Below are positions 49,195-56,370 of a stretch of 56,370 nt of DNA, piece after piece. The translations under genes and the position numbers were made by a program. How positions within the stretch are numbered: position 1 is the stretch's first letter; every line of letters begins with the position of its first letter. The stretch is from Fusobacterium sp. GTDB taxonomy: Bacteria; Fusobacteriota; Fusobacteriia; Fusobacteriales; Fusobacteriaceae. The stretch is taken from contig NZ_JAUMYY010000006.1 in NCBI RefSeq assembly GCF_030528405.1, forward strand, positions 1-56,370. The letters run 5' to 3'. The notes under the pieces were generated by a model. It did not search any database and had not been told where the DNA came from. It saw nothing but the letters and a program-made list of their open reading frames with translations.

Positions 49195-50709
49195 TTACTC
49201 ATCAATTTCTAAATTTCCTAATTTATGCATTGTAGTAGAATCATAATTAAAACCTTTTACTCTCTTGTTAATTCCAATATTTTCATTTCTATTAAATAAA
49301 ACTACAAGCGGAGAATCTTCTTGTGCTATAATTTGAGCTTTTTTATAGTGTTCTTTTCTAGCTTCTGGGCTTAAAACCACACGGGCTGCTTCAACTTCTG
49401 CATCGAACTCTGGATTTGAATAACGAGCTCTATTTCCAGCAAAGCCAATAGATTTACTATCAAGCAACGGATAAAGAACTATGTCAGCATCAGAAGTTCC
49501 TGATACCCATCCACCTAAATAAGCTTGGAAATCCCCTTCACCTGTTTTAGATAAATAAGTTCCCCACTCAAGAGTTTCTATCTTCATCTCTATTCCTAAC
49601 TCTCTTAAATTTGCCTGTATAATTTGTGCAACTTGTAATCTAACTGGATTATCATTTACATAAAGTGAAAAGTTTTTGTTTTCTACTCCAGATTTTTGAA
49701 TTAATTCTTTTGCCTTATCTAAATTAAACTCAAAACCTTCAATATCCTCATAATAACCAAATACGCTTGGATTTACAATAGATTTTGCAACTTTTGCCCT
49801 ACCTAAATAAATAGAGTCAACTATACTTTTCTTATCAATTGCATAATTTAAAGCAAGTCTAAAATCTTTATTATCAAATGGAGCTTTTTCTGTATTTAGA
49901 GTTATATATTCTGTAGAAGTAGTTGGTTCGGAAATTAAACTAAGAGCCTCATTTGCTTCTATAGTTTGAGTTGAGATTGCAGACATACCATAAACTATAT
50001 CAACTTCTCCTGTTTCTAAAGCAGCAAGTCTACTTGTGTCCTCTGGTATTGATCTAAATACTATACCATCTATTTTAGGAGCACCTGCAAAATAATCTTT
50101 AAATGATTCCATTTCAATTTTTTCACCATCTCCATATGAAATTAATTTATAAGAACCTGTCCCCATAGCAGTACTTGCTAAATCATTAGTTTCTGCGTAT
50201 TTTTTATTAACTATAGATGTAATAGGATGTGCTAGATTAAATAAAAGCGGAGCTGATGCATTTTTTAAAAGTATTTTTACAGAATAATCTCCCGTTTTTT
50301 CAACTTTATCTATTTCTGCTATCATTATAGATGCTCCTGGTTTATCTTTCATTCTATCAAAACTATAAACCACATCATCAGCTGTAAGTTCACTGTCATC
50401 ATGAAACTTTACTCCCTTCTTTAAAACAATGTTTAATTCTGTGTCGCTAGCATATTCATAAGATTCTACAAGTTCTGGCGTTATGCTTCCATCTTTTTCT
50501 CTATTAAACAAAGTATTGTAAAATTGTCTTGATACAGCTAGTCCTGGAATTTCATTATACATATGAGGATCTAAAGATTTAGGTTTTGCTCCTTGTGCAA
50601 TAATCACCTTATTTCCATTTGGGCTTGCCTTCTTTTCCTTTTTCTCACCACCACAAGCAACAAGAAAAATTGATAAAACTAACATTAACAAATAAGCTAT
50701 TTTTTTCAT
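49195..50709 (-). CDS. Oligopeptide/dipeptide ABC transporter substrate-binding lipoprotein
   Basis: 504 aa, SBP family 5 (OppA/DppA). Lipobox LVA-C19, LDPHMYNEIPGLAVSRQFYN near the N-terminus and YSFDRMKDKPGAS. No permease or ATPase genes lie beside it, so it must use components encoded elsewhere. GGGGGAAATGT precedes ATG. With the M42 peptidase it suggests peptide use. Confidence 0.93.
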   Translation of the reverse strand: MKKIAYLLMLVLSIFLVACGGEKKEKKASPNGNKVIIAQGAKPKSLDPHMYNEIPGLAVSRQFYNTLFNREKDGSITPELVESYEYASDTELNIVLKKGVKFHDDSELTADDVVYSFDRMKDKPGASIMIAEIDKVEKTGDYSVKILLKNASAPLLFNLAHPITSIVNKKYAETNDLASTAMGTGSYKLISYGDGEKIEMESFKDYFAGAPKIDGIVFRSIPEDTSRLAALETGEVDIVYGMSAISTQTIEANEALSLISEPTTSTEYITLNTEKAPFDNKDFRLALNYAIDKKSIVDSIYLGRAKVAKSIVNPSVFGYYEDIEGFEFNLDKAKELIQKSGVENKNFSLYVNDNPVRLQVAQIIQANLRELGIEMKIETLEWGTYLSKTGEGDFQAYLGGWVSGTSDADIVLYPLLDSKSIGFAGNRARYSNPEFDAEVEAARVVLSPEARKEHYKKAQIIAQEDSPLVVLFNRNENIGINKRVKGFNYDSTTMHKLGNLEIDE

Positions 50710-50869
50710 ACATTTCCCCCTTTAATAAAAATTATATTGCTAAAGTATACTACTTTTATTGGTTTTATAAAAATATATAGATATAATAAATACTATAGTT
50801 TTTATTTATAGTACTACTATATCATTTTTTTATACTTTTTAATGTTTAAATAAATTCTATTTTAAAAAC

Positions 50870-50888
50870 ATGATAATTATGTTATCAT
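50870..50888. promoter_or_regulatory. Palindrome upstream of rnhA
   Basis: ATGATAA-TTATG-TTATCAT, perfect 7-bp arms, 18 nt before the rnhA ATG and next to its RBS. It could be an operator; resemblance to a Fur box is partial only. Rest of the gap (50710-50869) is AT-rich with no gene seen. Confidence 0.45.
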
Positions 50889-50906
50889 TGTTAAATAGGA
50901 GGAAAT

Positions 50907-51554
50907 ATGGCAAAAAAATTTTATGCATATTTTTTAAATGAAAATAATTATGGTATTGTAAATACTTGGGATGAATGTAAATCTATTGTCCAAAACTCAA
51001 AGGCTAGATACAAATCATTTTCATCTTATGATGAAGCAAAAATATGGCTTGAAAACGGTGCCGAATATGAAAATAAAAAAATAATTTCAAATTCGCTCAA
51101 AGCTCTGTTAAAAGAAGGTGTATACTTTGATGCTGGAACTGGTCGTGGACAAGGAGTTGAGGTTAGAATTACTGATAAAGAAGGAAATAGCTTAATTTAT
51201 ATTTTAAAAAGTGATAGCTTTAATAACTTTTTAAATAAAAATTCTTGGTTTATCAATGAATTTGATAATATCCAATTAACAAAGGATAAAACTAATAATT
51301 TTGGAGAGCTCTTAGGACTTTATCTGGCTTTAGAATGTGCAAAAAAAACAAATTTAAATAAAGTATTTGGAGATAGTCAGTTAGTTATTAACTATTGGTC
51401 TAAAGGTCAATATCAAGAAAATAACTTAGCTCAGGAAACTATCTCGCTTATAAAAAAAGTAGCTGAAAATCGTAAAAAATTTGAATTTAACAATGCTTCA
51501 GTAGAATACATTTCGGGGGATATAAATCCTGCTGACTTAGGTTTTCATAAATAG
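50907..51554 (+). CDS. rnhA: Ribonuclease H with N-terminal viroplasmin domain
   Basis: 215 aa. N-terminal viroplasmin/RNase H1 hybrid-binding domain (about 1-55, KKFYAYFLNENNYGIVNTW), then an RNase HI domain with the acidic set Asp in VYFDAGTGRG, Glu in NNFGELLGLYLAL, Asp in VFGDSQLVINYW and Asp in NPADLGFHK. It degrades RNA in RNA-DNA hybrids. First gene of rnhA-YwaF-selO. AGGAGG precedes ATG. Confidence 0.9.
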   Translation: MAKKFYAYFLNENNYGIVNTWDECKSIVQNSKARYKSFSSYDEAKIWLENGAEYENKKIISNSLKALLKEGVYFDAGTGRGQGVEVRITDKEGNSLIYILKSDSFNNFLNKNSWFINEFDNIQLTKDKTNNFGELLGLYLALECAKKTNLNKVFGDSQLVINYWSKGQYQENNLAQETISLIKKVAENRKKFEFNNASVEYISGDINPADLGFHK

Positions 51555-51562
51555 GAGGTTAT

Positions 51563-52240
51563 ATGGATAAATTTATTTTATTTGGAAATGCTCATCTTAT
51601 AACAATAGCAGTTGGATTTGCTGTTTCTTTATTATTTATTTTCTTAGGATTTATAGTAAGAAAAGATAGTTTGGCTAAATTTTTAGCTGTTGTTGTACTT
51701 GGAATAAAAGTGGCTGAACTTATCTATAGGCATCATTACTTTGAAGAGAAGTTTATAGATCTTCTGCCTTTACATCTGTGCAACTTGACTATTATTTTAG
51801 CAGGGATTATGATGTTAACTACTAGCAAAGCTGTTTTCCAACCTCTTTATTTTTGGGGAATAGGAGCTCTATTTGCTATTATTACGCCTGAACTTAAAGA
51901 AGGTATGAGAGATTTTGCAAGCATTAGTTTTTTTATAACTCATTTTTTTATAATATTCAGTATTGCCTATGGAATAATTCATTTTAATTTCAGAGTTACC
52001 AAAGCTGGTGCCATAGGTTCTTTTATCTTCTTAAATTTAGTTGCTTTTGGACTTTACTTTTTAAATGAACGATTAGGAACTAATTATTTATATGTAAATA
52101 GACCCCCATCTTCTGCATCACCAGTTGATTTTTTTGGTCCTTGGCCTTATTATATTTTTTCTGTTGAAGGTATCTATATCGCACTTTCATTCATTTTATA
52201 TCTTCCTTTCAGAGAAAAAAAGACAAAATATATAAGATAA
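51563..52240 (+). CDS. YwaF-type (TIGR02206) integral membrane protein
   Basis: 225 aa, six or seven membrane segments. LPLHLCNLTIILAGIMML and NYLYVNRPPSSASPVDFFGP are the family marks. Function unknown. Starts 8 nt after rnhA with AGGAGG and lies 20 nt before selO. Confidence 0.85.
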   Translation: MDKFILFGNAHLITIAVGFAVSLLFIFLGFIVRKDSLAKFLAVVVLGIKVAELIYRHHYFEEKFIDLLPLHLCNLTIILAGIMMLTTSKAVFQPLYFWGIGALFAIITPELKEGMRDFASISFFITHFFIIFSIAYGIIHFNFRVTKAGAIGSFIFLNLVAFGLYFLNERLGTNYLYVNRPPSSASPVDFFGPWPYYIFSVEGIYIALSFILYLPFREKKTKYIR

Positions 52241-52260
52241 TTTAATATGATGGGAGAATA

Positions 52261-53754
52261 ATGTTTTTAAATATAAAAAATACATATTATAATGAGCTAC
52301 CTGCAATGTTTTATTCCATACAAAAGCCAACGAAAGTAAAAAATCCTAAGCTTATAGTTCTCAATGAAAAACTTATAAGTGAATTTAAAAATAATATAGA
52401 TATAAAAAATGAAAGCACTTTGACTGATATATTTTCTGGCAATAAATTGCCAGAAACTTCTATACCAATAGCACAGGCCTATGCTGGTCATCAATTCGCT
52501 TATTTCAATATGTTAGGTGATGGTAGGGCAATACTTTTGGGTGAAATTATAAAAGATAAAAAGCTCTATGACCTTCAATTAAAAGGTTCTGGTAAAACAC
52601 CTTATTCTCGAGGTGGAGATGGTAGAGCTGCCCTAGCCCCAATGTTAAGAGAATATATTATAAGTGAGGCTATGTATTTTTTGGGTGTACCCACGACAAG
52701 AAGCTTAGCTGTAGTCGAAACAGGAGAAATTGTTTATAGAGAAGTTCCAAAAATTGGTGCTATTTTAAGCAGAATAGCAAGCAGCCATATAAGAGTGGGA
52801 ACTTTTGAGTATGCCCTTAACTTTGGGAAGAGCGAAGATTTAAAAAAATTAGCAGACTACACAATAAATAGGCTCTTTCCTCATATAAATACTAAATATA
52901 CTACAAATAAAAAGTATTTAGAGTTTTTTAAAAATGTTACAGAACTCCAGGCTAAATTAATTACAAAATGGTCTTTAGTTGGTTTTATTCATGGAGTTAT
53001 GAACACAGACAATGTGTCAATTTCAGGTGAAACTATAGACTATGGTCCCTGTGCCTTTATGGATACTTATGACCCCGATACTGTTTTTAGTTCCATTGAT
53101 ACTTTTGGTAGATATCGTTATAAAAATCAACCATATATTGCTAATTGGAATTTAACTGTTTTTGCTGAAACTTTACTCCCTTTATTTAGCTACACTTATG
53201 ATGAAGAAGATAAAGACAGTTTAGATGAAAAAAAGTCCATTGAACTGATAGAAAAAGAGCTGTTAAATTTTAATAAGCTATATCAAAATTATTGGTTAGC
53301 TGGAATGAGGGCTAAGCTAGGACTATTTGAAGAAAAAGAAAATGATGGACTGATATTTAATCGTTTATTAAAAATAATGGAAAAGTATAGGGCAGATTAT
53401 ACAAATGTTTTTGTTGCTCTTACAACTGAAAACTACGAAGATAAGACTAATAAAGATTTCTACACAAGTACAGAATTTAAAATATGGAAAGAAGAATGGA
53501 AATTAAGACAACAACTTGAAAACAAAACTAAGAAGGATATAAAATATTTAATGCAGACCAATAATCCACTAGTAATTCCTAGAAATCGAGTTGTAGAAGT
53601 TATTTTAAAGGACTGTGAAAATAAAAATTTCACAAGTTTAAAGAAATTTTTAGAAATTTTATCTAGACCCTATGACTATTCTCAAAAAATTGAAGATATG
53701 TATTTAAGAGGAAATACTGATAAAAGTTCCTATAGGACTTATTGTGGAACATAG
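52261..53754 (+). CDS. selO: Protein adenylyltransferase SelO (YdiU)
   Basis: 497 aa pseudokinase-fold AMPylase. AYAGHQFAYFNMLGDGRAIL, LQLKGSGKTPYSRGGDGRAA, HGVMNTDNVSISGETIDYGP and FMDTYDP are highly characteristic. Family members transfer AMP from ATP to protein Ser/Thr/Tyr, linked to redox stress. The C-terminus is YCGT with Cys, not selenocysteine. Third gene of its operon; followed by a terminator-like repeat. Confidence 0.95.
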   Translation: MFLNIKNTYYNELPAMFYSIQKPTKVKNPKLIVLNEKLISEFKNNIDIKNESTLTDIFSGNKLPETSIPIAQAYAGHQFAYFNMLGDGRAILLGEIIKDKKLYDLQLKGSGKTPYSRGGDGRAALAPMLREYIISEAMYFLGVPTTRSLAVVETGEIVYREVPKIGAILSRIASSHIRVGTFEYALNFGKSEDLKKLADYTINRLFPHINTKYTTNKKYLEFFKNVTELQAKLITKWSLVGFIHGVMNTDNVSISGETIDYGPCAFMDTYDPDTVFSSIDTFGRYRYKNQPYIANWNLTVFAETLLPLFSYTYDEEDKDSLDEKKSIELIEKELLNFNKLYQNYWLAGMRAKLGLFEEKENDGLIFNRLLKIMEKYRADYTNVFVALTTENYEDKTNKDFYTSTEFKIWKEEWKLRQQLENKTKKDIKYLMQTNNPLVIPRNRVVEVILKDCENKNFTSLKKFLEILSRPYDYSQKIEDMYLRGNTDKSSYRTYCGT

Positions 53755-53768
53755 CTTAAAATATTAAA

Positions 53769-53806
53769 AAGGCTATTGCAAATTAAATTTAAAATGCAGT
53801 AGCCTT
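53769..53806. repeat. GGCTATTGC element (copy 10), bidirectional terminator
   Basis: AAGGCTATTGCA and TGCAGTAGCCTT around AATTAAATTTAAAA, then TTTTTTC. It lies between convergent selO and the YigZ gene. The core is nearly identical to copy 5. Confidence 0.8.
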
Positions 53807-53833
53807 TTTTCTTTTTTAATAGTTTTGATAGAT

Positions 53834-54409
53834 TCAGCTGATAATATTAAGATAAGATAAGCTCTGTACAGCATTTATAAAATCCTTTTTCACTCTTATT
53901 TTATAAATTGCTCTTTCTAAAAAAGATTTTTCAAAAATTTCTGCTTCAAACTCTCTTAATAATTCCTCTAAATCTGAAATTTTCTCATAAGGAATTTCAA
54001 AAATTAAATTTATTTTTTCCACAAAAGCAACTATTCCAGATTCAATTACAGCTAATTTTGCCGTCTTAGCATAGGCTCTTACAAGACCTCCAGCACCTAG
54101 TTTTATTCCTCCAAAATACCTTGTAGCAACTACAACTAAATTAGTTACCCCCATGTAATTTAAAATATCCCCCATAGGCTTACCTGCCGTTCCACTCGGC
54201 TCACCATCATCATCAGCTTTGTAATATTCTTTCCCATCTATATTTATCTTGTAAGTGGAACAATTATGAGTTGCATCACTATGTTTATTTTTTATTTTTC
54301 TTATAAATTCTTCTGCTTCTTCCTTAGAAAAAACAGGCTTTATATAGCCAATAAATTTCGACTTCTTCTCCTCAAATTCTATTTCACATTCTTTTTTTAC
54401 TGTCTTCAT
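53834..54409 (-). CDS. YigZ/IMPACT family protein
   Basis: 191 aa. N-terminal UPF0029 domain (1-125) with KKSKFIGYI, DDDGEPSGTAGKPM and VVATRYFGGIKLGAGGLVRA, then a small C-terminal DUF1949 domain. Conserved and of uncertain function; relatives bind nucleic acid or affect translation control. Transcribed after the DUF3829 lipoprotein genes. Confidence 0.9.
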   Translation of the reverse strand: MKTVKKECEIEFEEKKSKFIGYIKPVFSKEEAEEFIRKIKNKHSDATHNCSTYKINIDGKEYYKADDDGEPSGTAGKPMGDILNYMGVTNLVVVATRYFGGIKLGAGGLVRAYAKTAKLAVIESGIVAFVEKINLIFEIPYEKISDLEELLREFEAEIFEKSFLERAIYKIRVKKDFINAVQSLSYLNIIS

Positions 54410-54472
54410 TTTTTATTTTCTCCAAGTATTTTTTATTGGCATATAGATTAGAACAAGCTCTCAGATAAAACT

Positions 54473-55450
54473 CTACATCACAATAGAGCTATATGTATCT
54501 ACAAAATTAAATCGAGTTTCTTCAAGTGTATTTATTGTTTCTTCTATGTTTTCTTTCCTTTTCAATTTTTCAACTACTTCAGTAGAATATCCAACAATTT
54601 CCTTTGCATTAACAATCCAAAATTCTTTAAATTCTTCTATATTTAGCTTTTCTCCTGTCAGTTGTTCATCTGTTAAAGCTTCCATATTAGCCAATTCTTT
54701 TTTTAACTTTTCATTTATTTCTGCTAATTTACTTATTTCTTTGTCAGAAAATTCTAACTTTTCCTTATAGAAAATTAAATCCACAAAGCCATTTGCAGAA
54801 ATTACAAATCTCCCCAAACTATAAAGTGCTAATTGTTTATTTTTTCCTAAATCTGTAATTATTTCTTTAAGATCTTCATCATACTCTAATCTTTCCATAT
54901 AAGTAAAAAACTCATCAGAGTAATTAAAAAAATCTTCTAATAATAAATTATATTCCCTATTTAAATCTTCTCTTTTTGCATAGTTATCATTTTTATATTC
55001 AGCTTTACCATAGTAATTTATTATAGTAAAAACATTCTCTTTTAATTTTAATGAAACTTCTATTAGCTTTTCAACTTTGTCATCAAAATAATAGATTGGA
55101 CTTTCGCTTATACTTTTCTTTACTTCATTTAAAATTTCTTCAAATTTTTCAAAACTTTCCTTACCTTTAAGTCCAAAATCTTGTAAATTTTTACCTTCAA
55201 GATCTCTAAAATCTATTTCATTAAAAATTTCATCTAGATACTCATTATCAAATATAGCTACAGGATTTTCCTCTTTTATAAAATTATTTAATTTTATATA
55301 ATCATTATACTTTTTTATATTTTTTTGAGCTATACTTTCTTCAAAAGCAAAGTTTTCTAGTCTTTCACTTTTGGTATCCTTAGAGCCTCCACAAGCTAAT
55401 ATAAATAAACTAAAAACTGCAACTAATAAAATTAATACCTTTTTCTTCAC
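54473..55450 (-). CDS. DUF3829 (YiiG-like) lipoprotein, paralogue 1
   Basis: 325 aa. Lipobox ILA-C20, then mostly charged helices, including KKYNDYIKLNNFI and a C-terminal coiled coil. It has the DUF3829 layout: a periplasm-facing helical lipoprotein of unknown function. Clearly paralogous to its upstream neighbour. Co-transcription is likely (41-nt gap). Confidence 0.85.
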   Translation of the reverse strand: MKKKVLILLVAVFSLFILACGGSKDTKSERLENFAFEESIAQKNIKKYNDYIKLNNFIKEENPVAIFDNEYLDEIFNEIDFRDLEGKNLQDFGLKGKESFEKFEEILNEVKKSISESPIYYFDDKVEKLIEVSLKLKENVFTIINYYGKAEYKNDNYAKREDLNREYNLLLEDFFNYSDEFFTYMERLEYDEDLKEIITDLGKNKQLALYSLGRFVISANGFVDLIFYKEKLEFSDKEISKLAEINEKLKKELANMEALTDEQLTGEKLNIEEFKEFWIVNAKEIVGYSTEVVEKLKRKENIEETINTLEETRFNFVDTYSSIVM

Positions 55451-55491
55451 TTTTCCTCCATTTCATACCAAATTCAGAAAATAAAATACCA

Positions 55492-56370
55492 TCATATAAT
55501 CGAATTATATGCATCTACAAGATCAGAATAAACTCTATCAAAACCATCTAATTCATTGTCAAGATTTTCTTTATTCTTTTCTATGCCTTCTATTATAGCT
55601 GTTGTAAACTTTATAAGCTCTTTTGCATTTTTAGTGTAATGGTTTCTATATATATTTTTATCTAAGCCTTCATCTTCAATCTGTTTATCTTTAATATTTT
55701 CTAAATTTGAAAGCTCCTCAATAAGCTTTTGATTAAGTTCTTTAAACTCTTCCAATTCTTTATCTGAAAAGCCAAAATCATCTCTACCATATAATAAATC
55801 TAAAAATCTATTTGCTGTATTCCCGTATTTCACCATAGCTAAAACAGCTACTTCTCCATTTCTCTCCAATTCTTTTATAAATGCTTTATTATTTTCATAT
55901 GCCAAATCCGCTATATTATCAAGGTACTCCTTTGAAGAGTCAAAAAAATTGTTTAACAATTCAAAATATTCCTCATCTAATTTTTTAGCTTCTTTGTAAT
56001 TATCTTTCTCAAAGTCCCCATTTCTATAATAATCTATAATAGAATAAATTTTTTCTTTCAATTTGAAAGCTGTATTAACAAATTTTTCAACTTCAGGGTC
56101 AAAATCATATTTAGGTTTATCATTTATATGCTTTTTAACATCATTCAAATGTTCCTCTAAAATTTTAAATTCTCCTTTTGCACTTTCTCCAAAATTCTGT
56201 AATGATTTTTTATCTAGTTTTTTAAATTGTCCATCCTCTTTAAAAATTTTATTAGAATACTCCTCATCAAATATTTCAATTGCTCTAGTGTTTATTAAAA
56301 AATTATTAAGATAAATGTAGCTATTATATTTATCCAAATTTTTACTGGCTATATTCTTTTCATTTTTTAA
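55492..56370 (-). CDS. DUF3829 lipoprotein, paralogue 2 (5' end beyond window)
   Basis: The frame stays open from the window edge (LKNEKNIASKNLDKYNSYIY) to the stop at 55492, 292 codons visible. A TTG at 56337 is internal: upstream residues align with paralogue 1 (AFEESIAQKNIKKYNDYIK), so the signal peptide and true start are outside. The two paralogues match along their length (KYN-YI-LNNF, FDD/FDP-V-K-F/L, FSDKEL/I). Function unknown. Confidence 0.85.
   Translation of the reverse strand, partial: LKNEKNIASKNLDKYNSYIYLNNFLINTRAIEIFDEEYSNKIFKEDGQFKKLDKKSLQNFGESAKGEFKILEEHLNDVKKHINDKPKYDFDPEVEKFVNTAFKLKEKIYSIIDYYRNGDFEKDNYKEAKKLDEEYFELLNNFFDSSKEYLDNIADLAYENNKAFIKELERNGEVAVLAMVKYGNTANRFLDLLYGRDDFGFSDKELEEFKELNQKLIEELSNLENIKDKQIEDEGLDKNIYRNHYTKNAKELIKFTTAIIEGIEKNKENLDNELDGFDRVYSDLVDAYNSII

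Noticed and set aside
50870-50888. Fur box upstream of rnhA
   Set aside because: TGATAA and TTATCA match half-sites, but the 5-nt centre and total length differ from the Fur consensus, and no iron gene follows; kept only as an unassigned palindrome.
53743-53754. Possible selenocysteine at the SelO C-terminus
   Set aside because: The codon is TGT (Cys) and the gene ends with TAG; there is no in-frame TGA or need for recoding.

Overview
The window looks like a chromosomal segment of an oral Fusobacterium, probably of the F. nucleatum group. The DNA is very AT-rich with strong AGGAGG ribosome-binding sites. It carries the complete 2-hydroxyglutarate route of glutamate fermentation with the Na+-pumping glutaconyl-CoA decarboxylase, plus two type V autotransporters and fusobacterial-type lipoproteins. 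No tRNA, rRNA, CRISPR array, prophage or intact insertion sequence was seen.

Region 1 (1-16.0 kb) begins with the N-terminal two thirds or less of a lipidated subtilisin-like autotransporter, cut by the window edge. Next is a minus-strand operon transcribed gcdD-gcdC-gcdB-gctA-gctB-gcdA-gltS-hgdC-hgdA-hgdB-LRR protein. It is flanked by gdhA (minus) and a divergent hgdH (plus). Together these turn glutamate into 2-oxoglutarate (GdhA), (R)-2-hydroxyglutarate (HgdH), its CoA ester (GctAB), glutaconyl-CoA (HgdAB activated by HgdC) and crotonyl-CoA plus a Na+ gradient (GcdABCD). GltS can spend that gradient on glutamate uptake.

Region 2 (16-33 kb) holds an LPP20-like lipoprotein gene and alr, then minus-strand operons: (1) a small membrane protein, a membrane J-protein, glmU, prs, tsaC and a Met-rich hypothetical; (2) an NCS2 purine permease; (3) gltX; (4) a TAXI-type TRAP transporter (binding protein, DUF1850 protein, fused permease); (5) galK-galT-galE.

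Region 3 (33-47 kb) has a second autotransporter with a repetitive passenger, a YheT-like hydrolase with an EamA transporter, the CIRCE-controlled hrcA-grpE-dnaK-ogt-dnaJ operon, pyrH-frr, and rpsB-tsf behind a structured leader.

Region 4 (47-56.4 kb) has an SDR, an M42 aminopeptidase, an oligopeptide-binding lipoprotein, an rnhA-YwaF-selO operon, a YigZ protein and two tandem DUF3829 lipoprotein paralogues, the last cut by the window edge.

The most striking non-coding signal is a family of at least ten intergenic inverted repeats with GGCTGTTGCAAA-like ends that resemble IS6-family terminal repeats. They sit at gene ends, where most can fold as terminators, and two lie inside operons. The other notable signals are a structured rpsB leader, a hairpin between hgdC and hgdAB, and several well-formed promoters that settle start codons.
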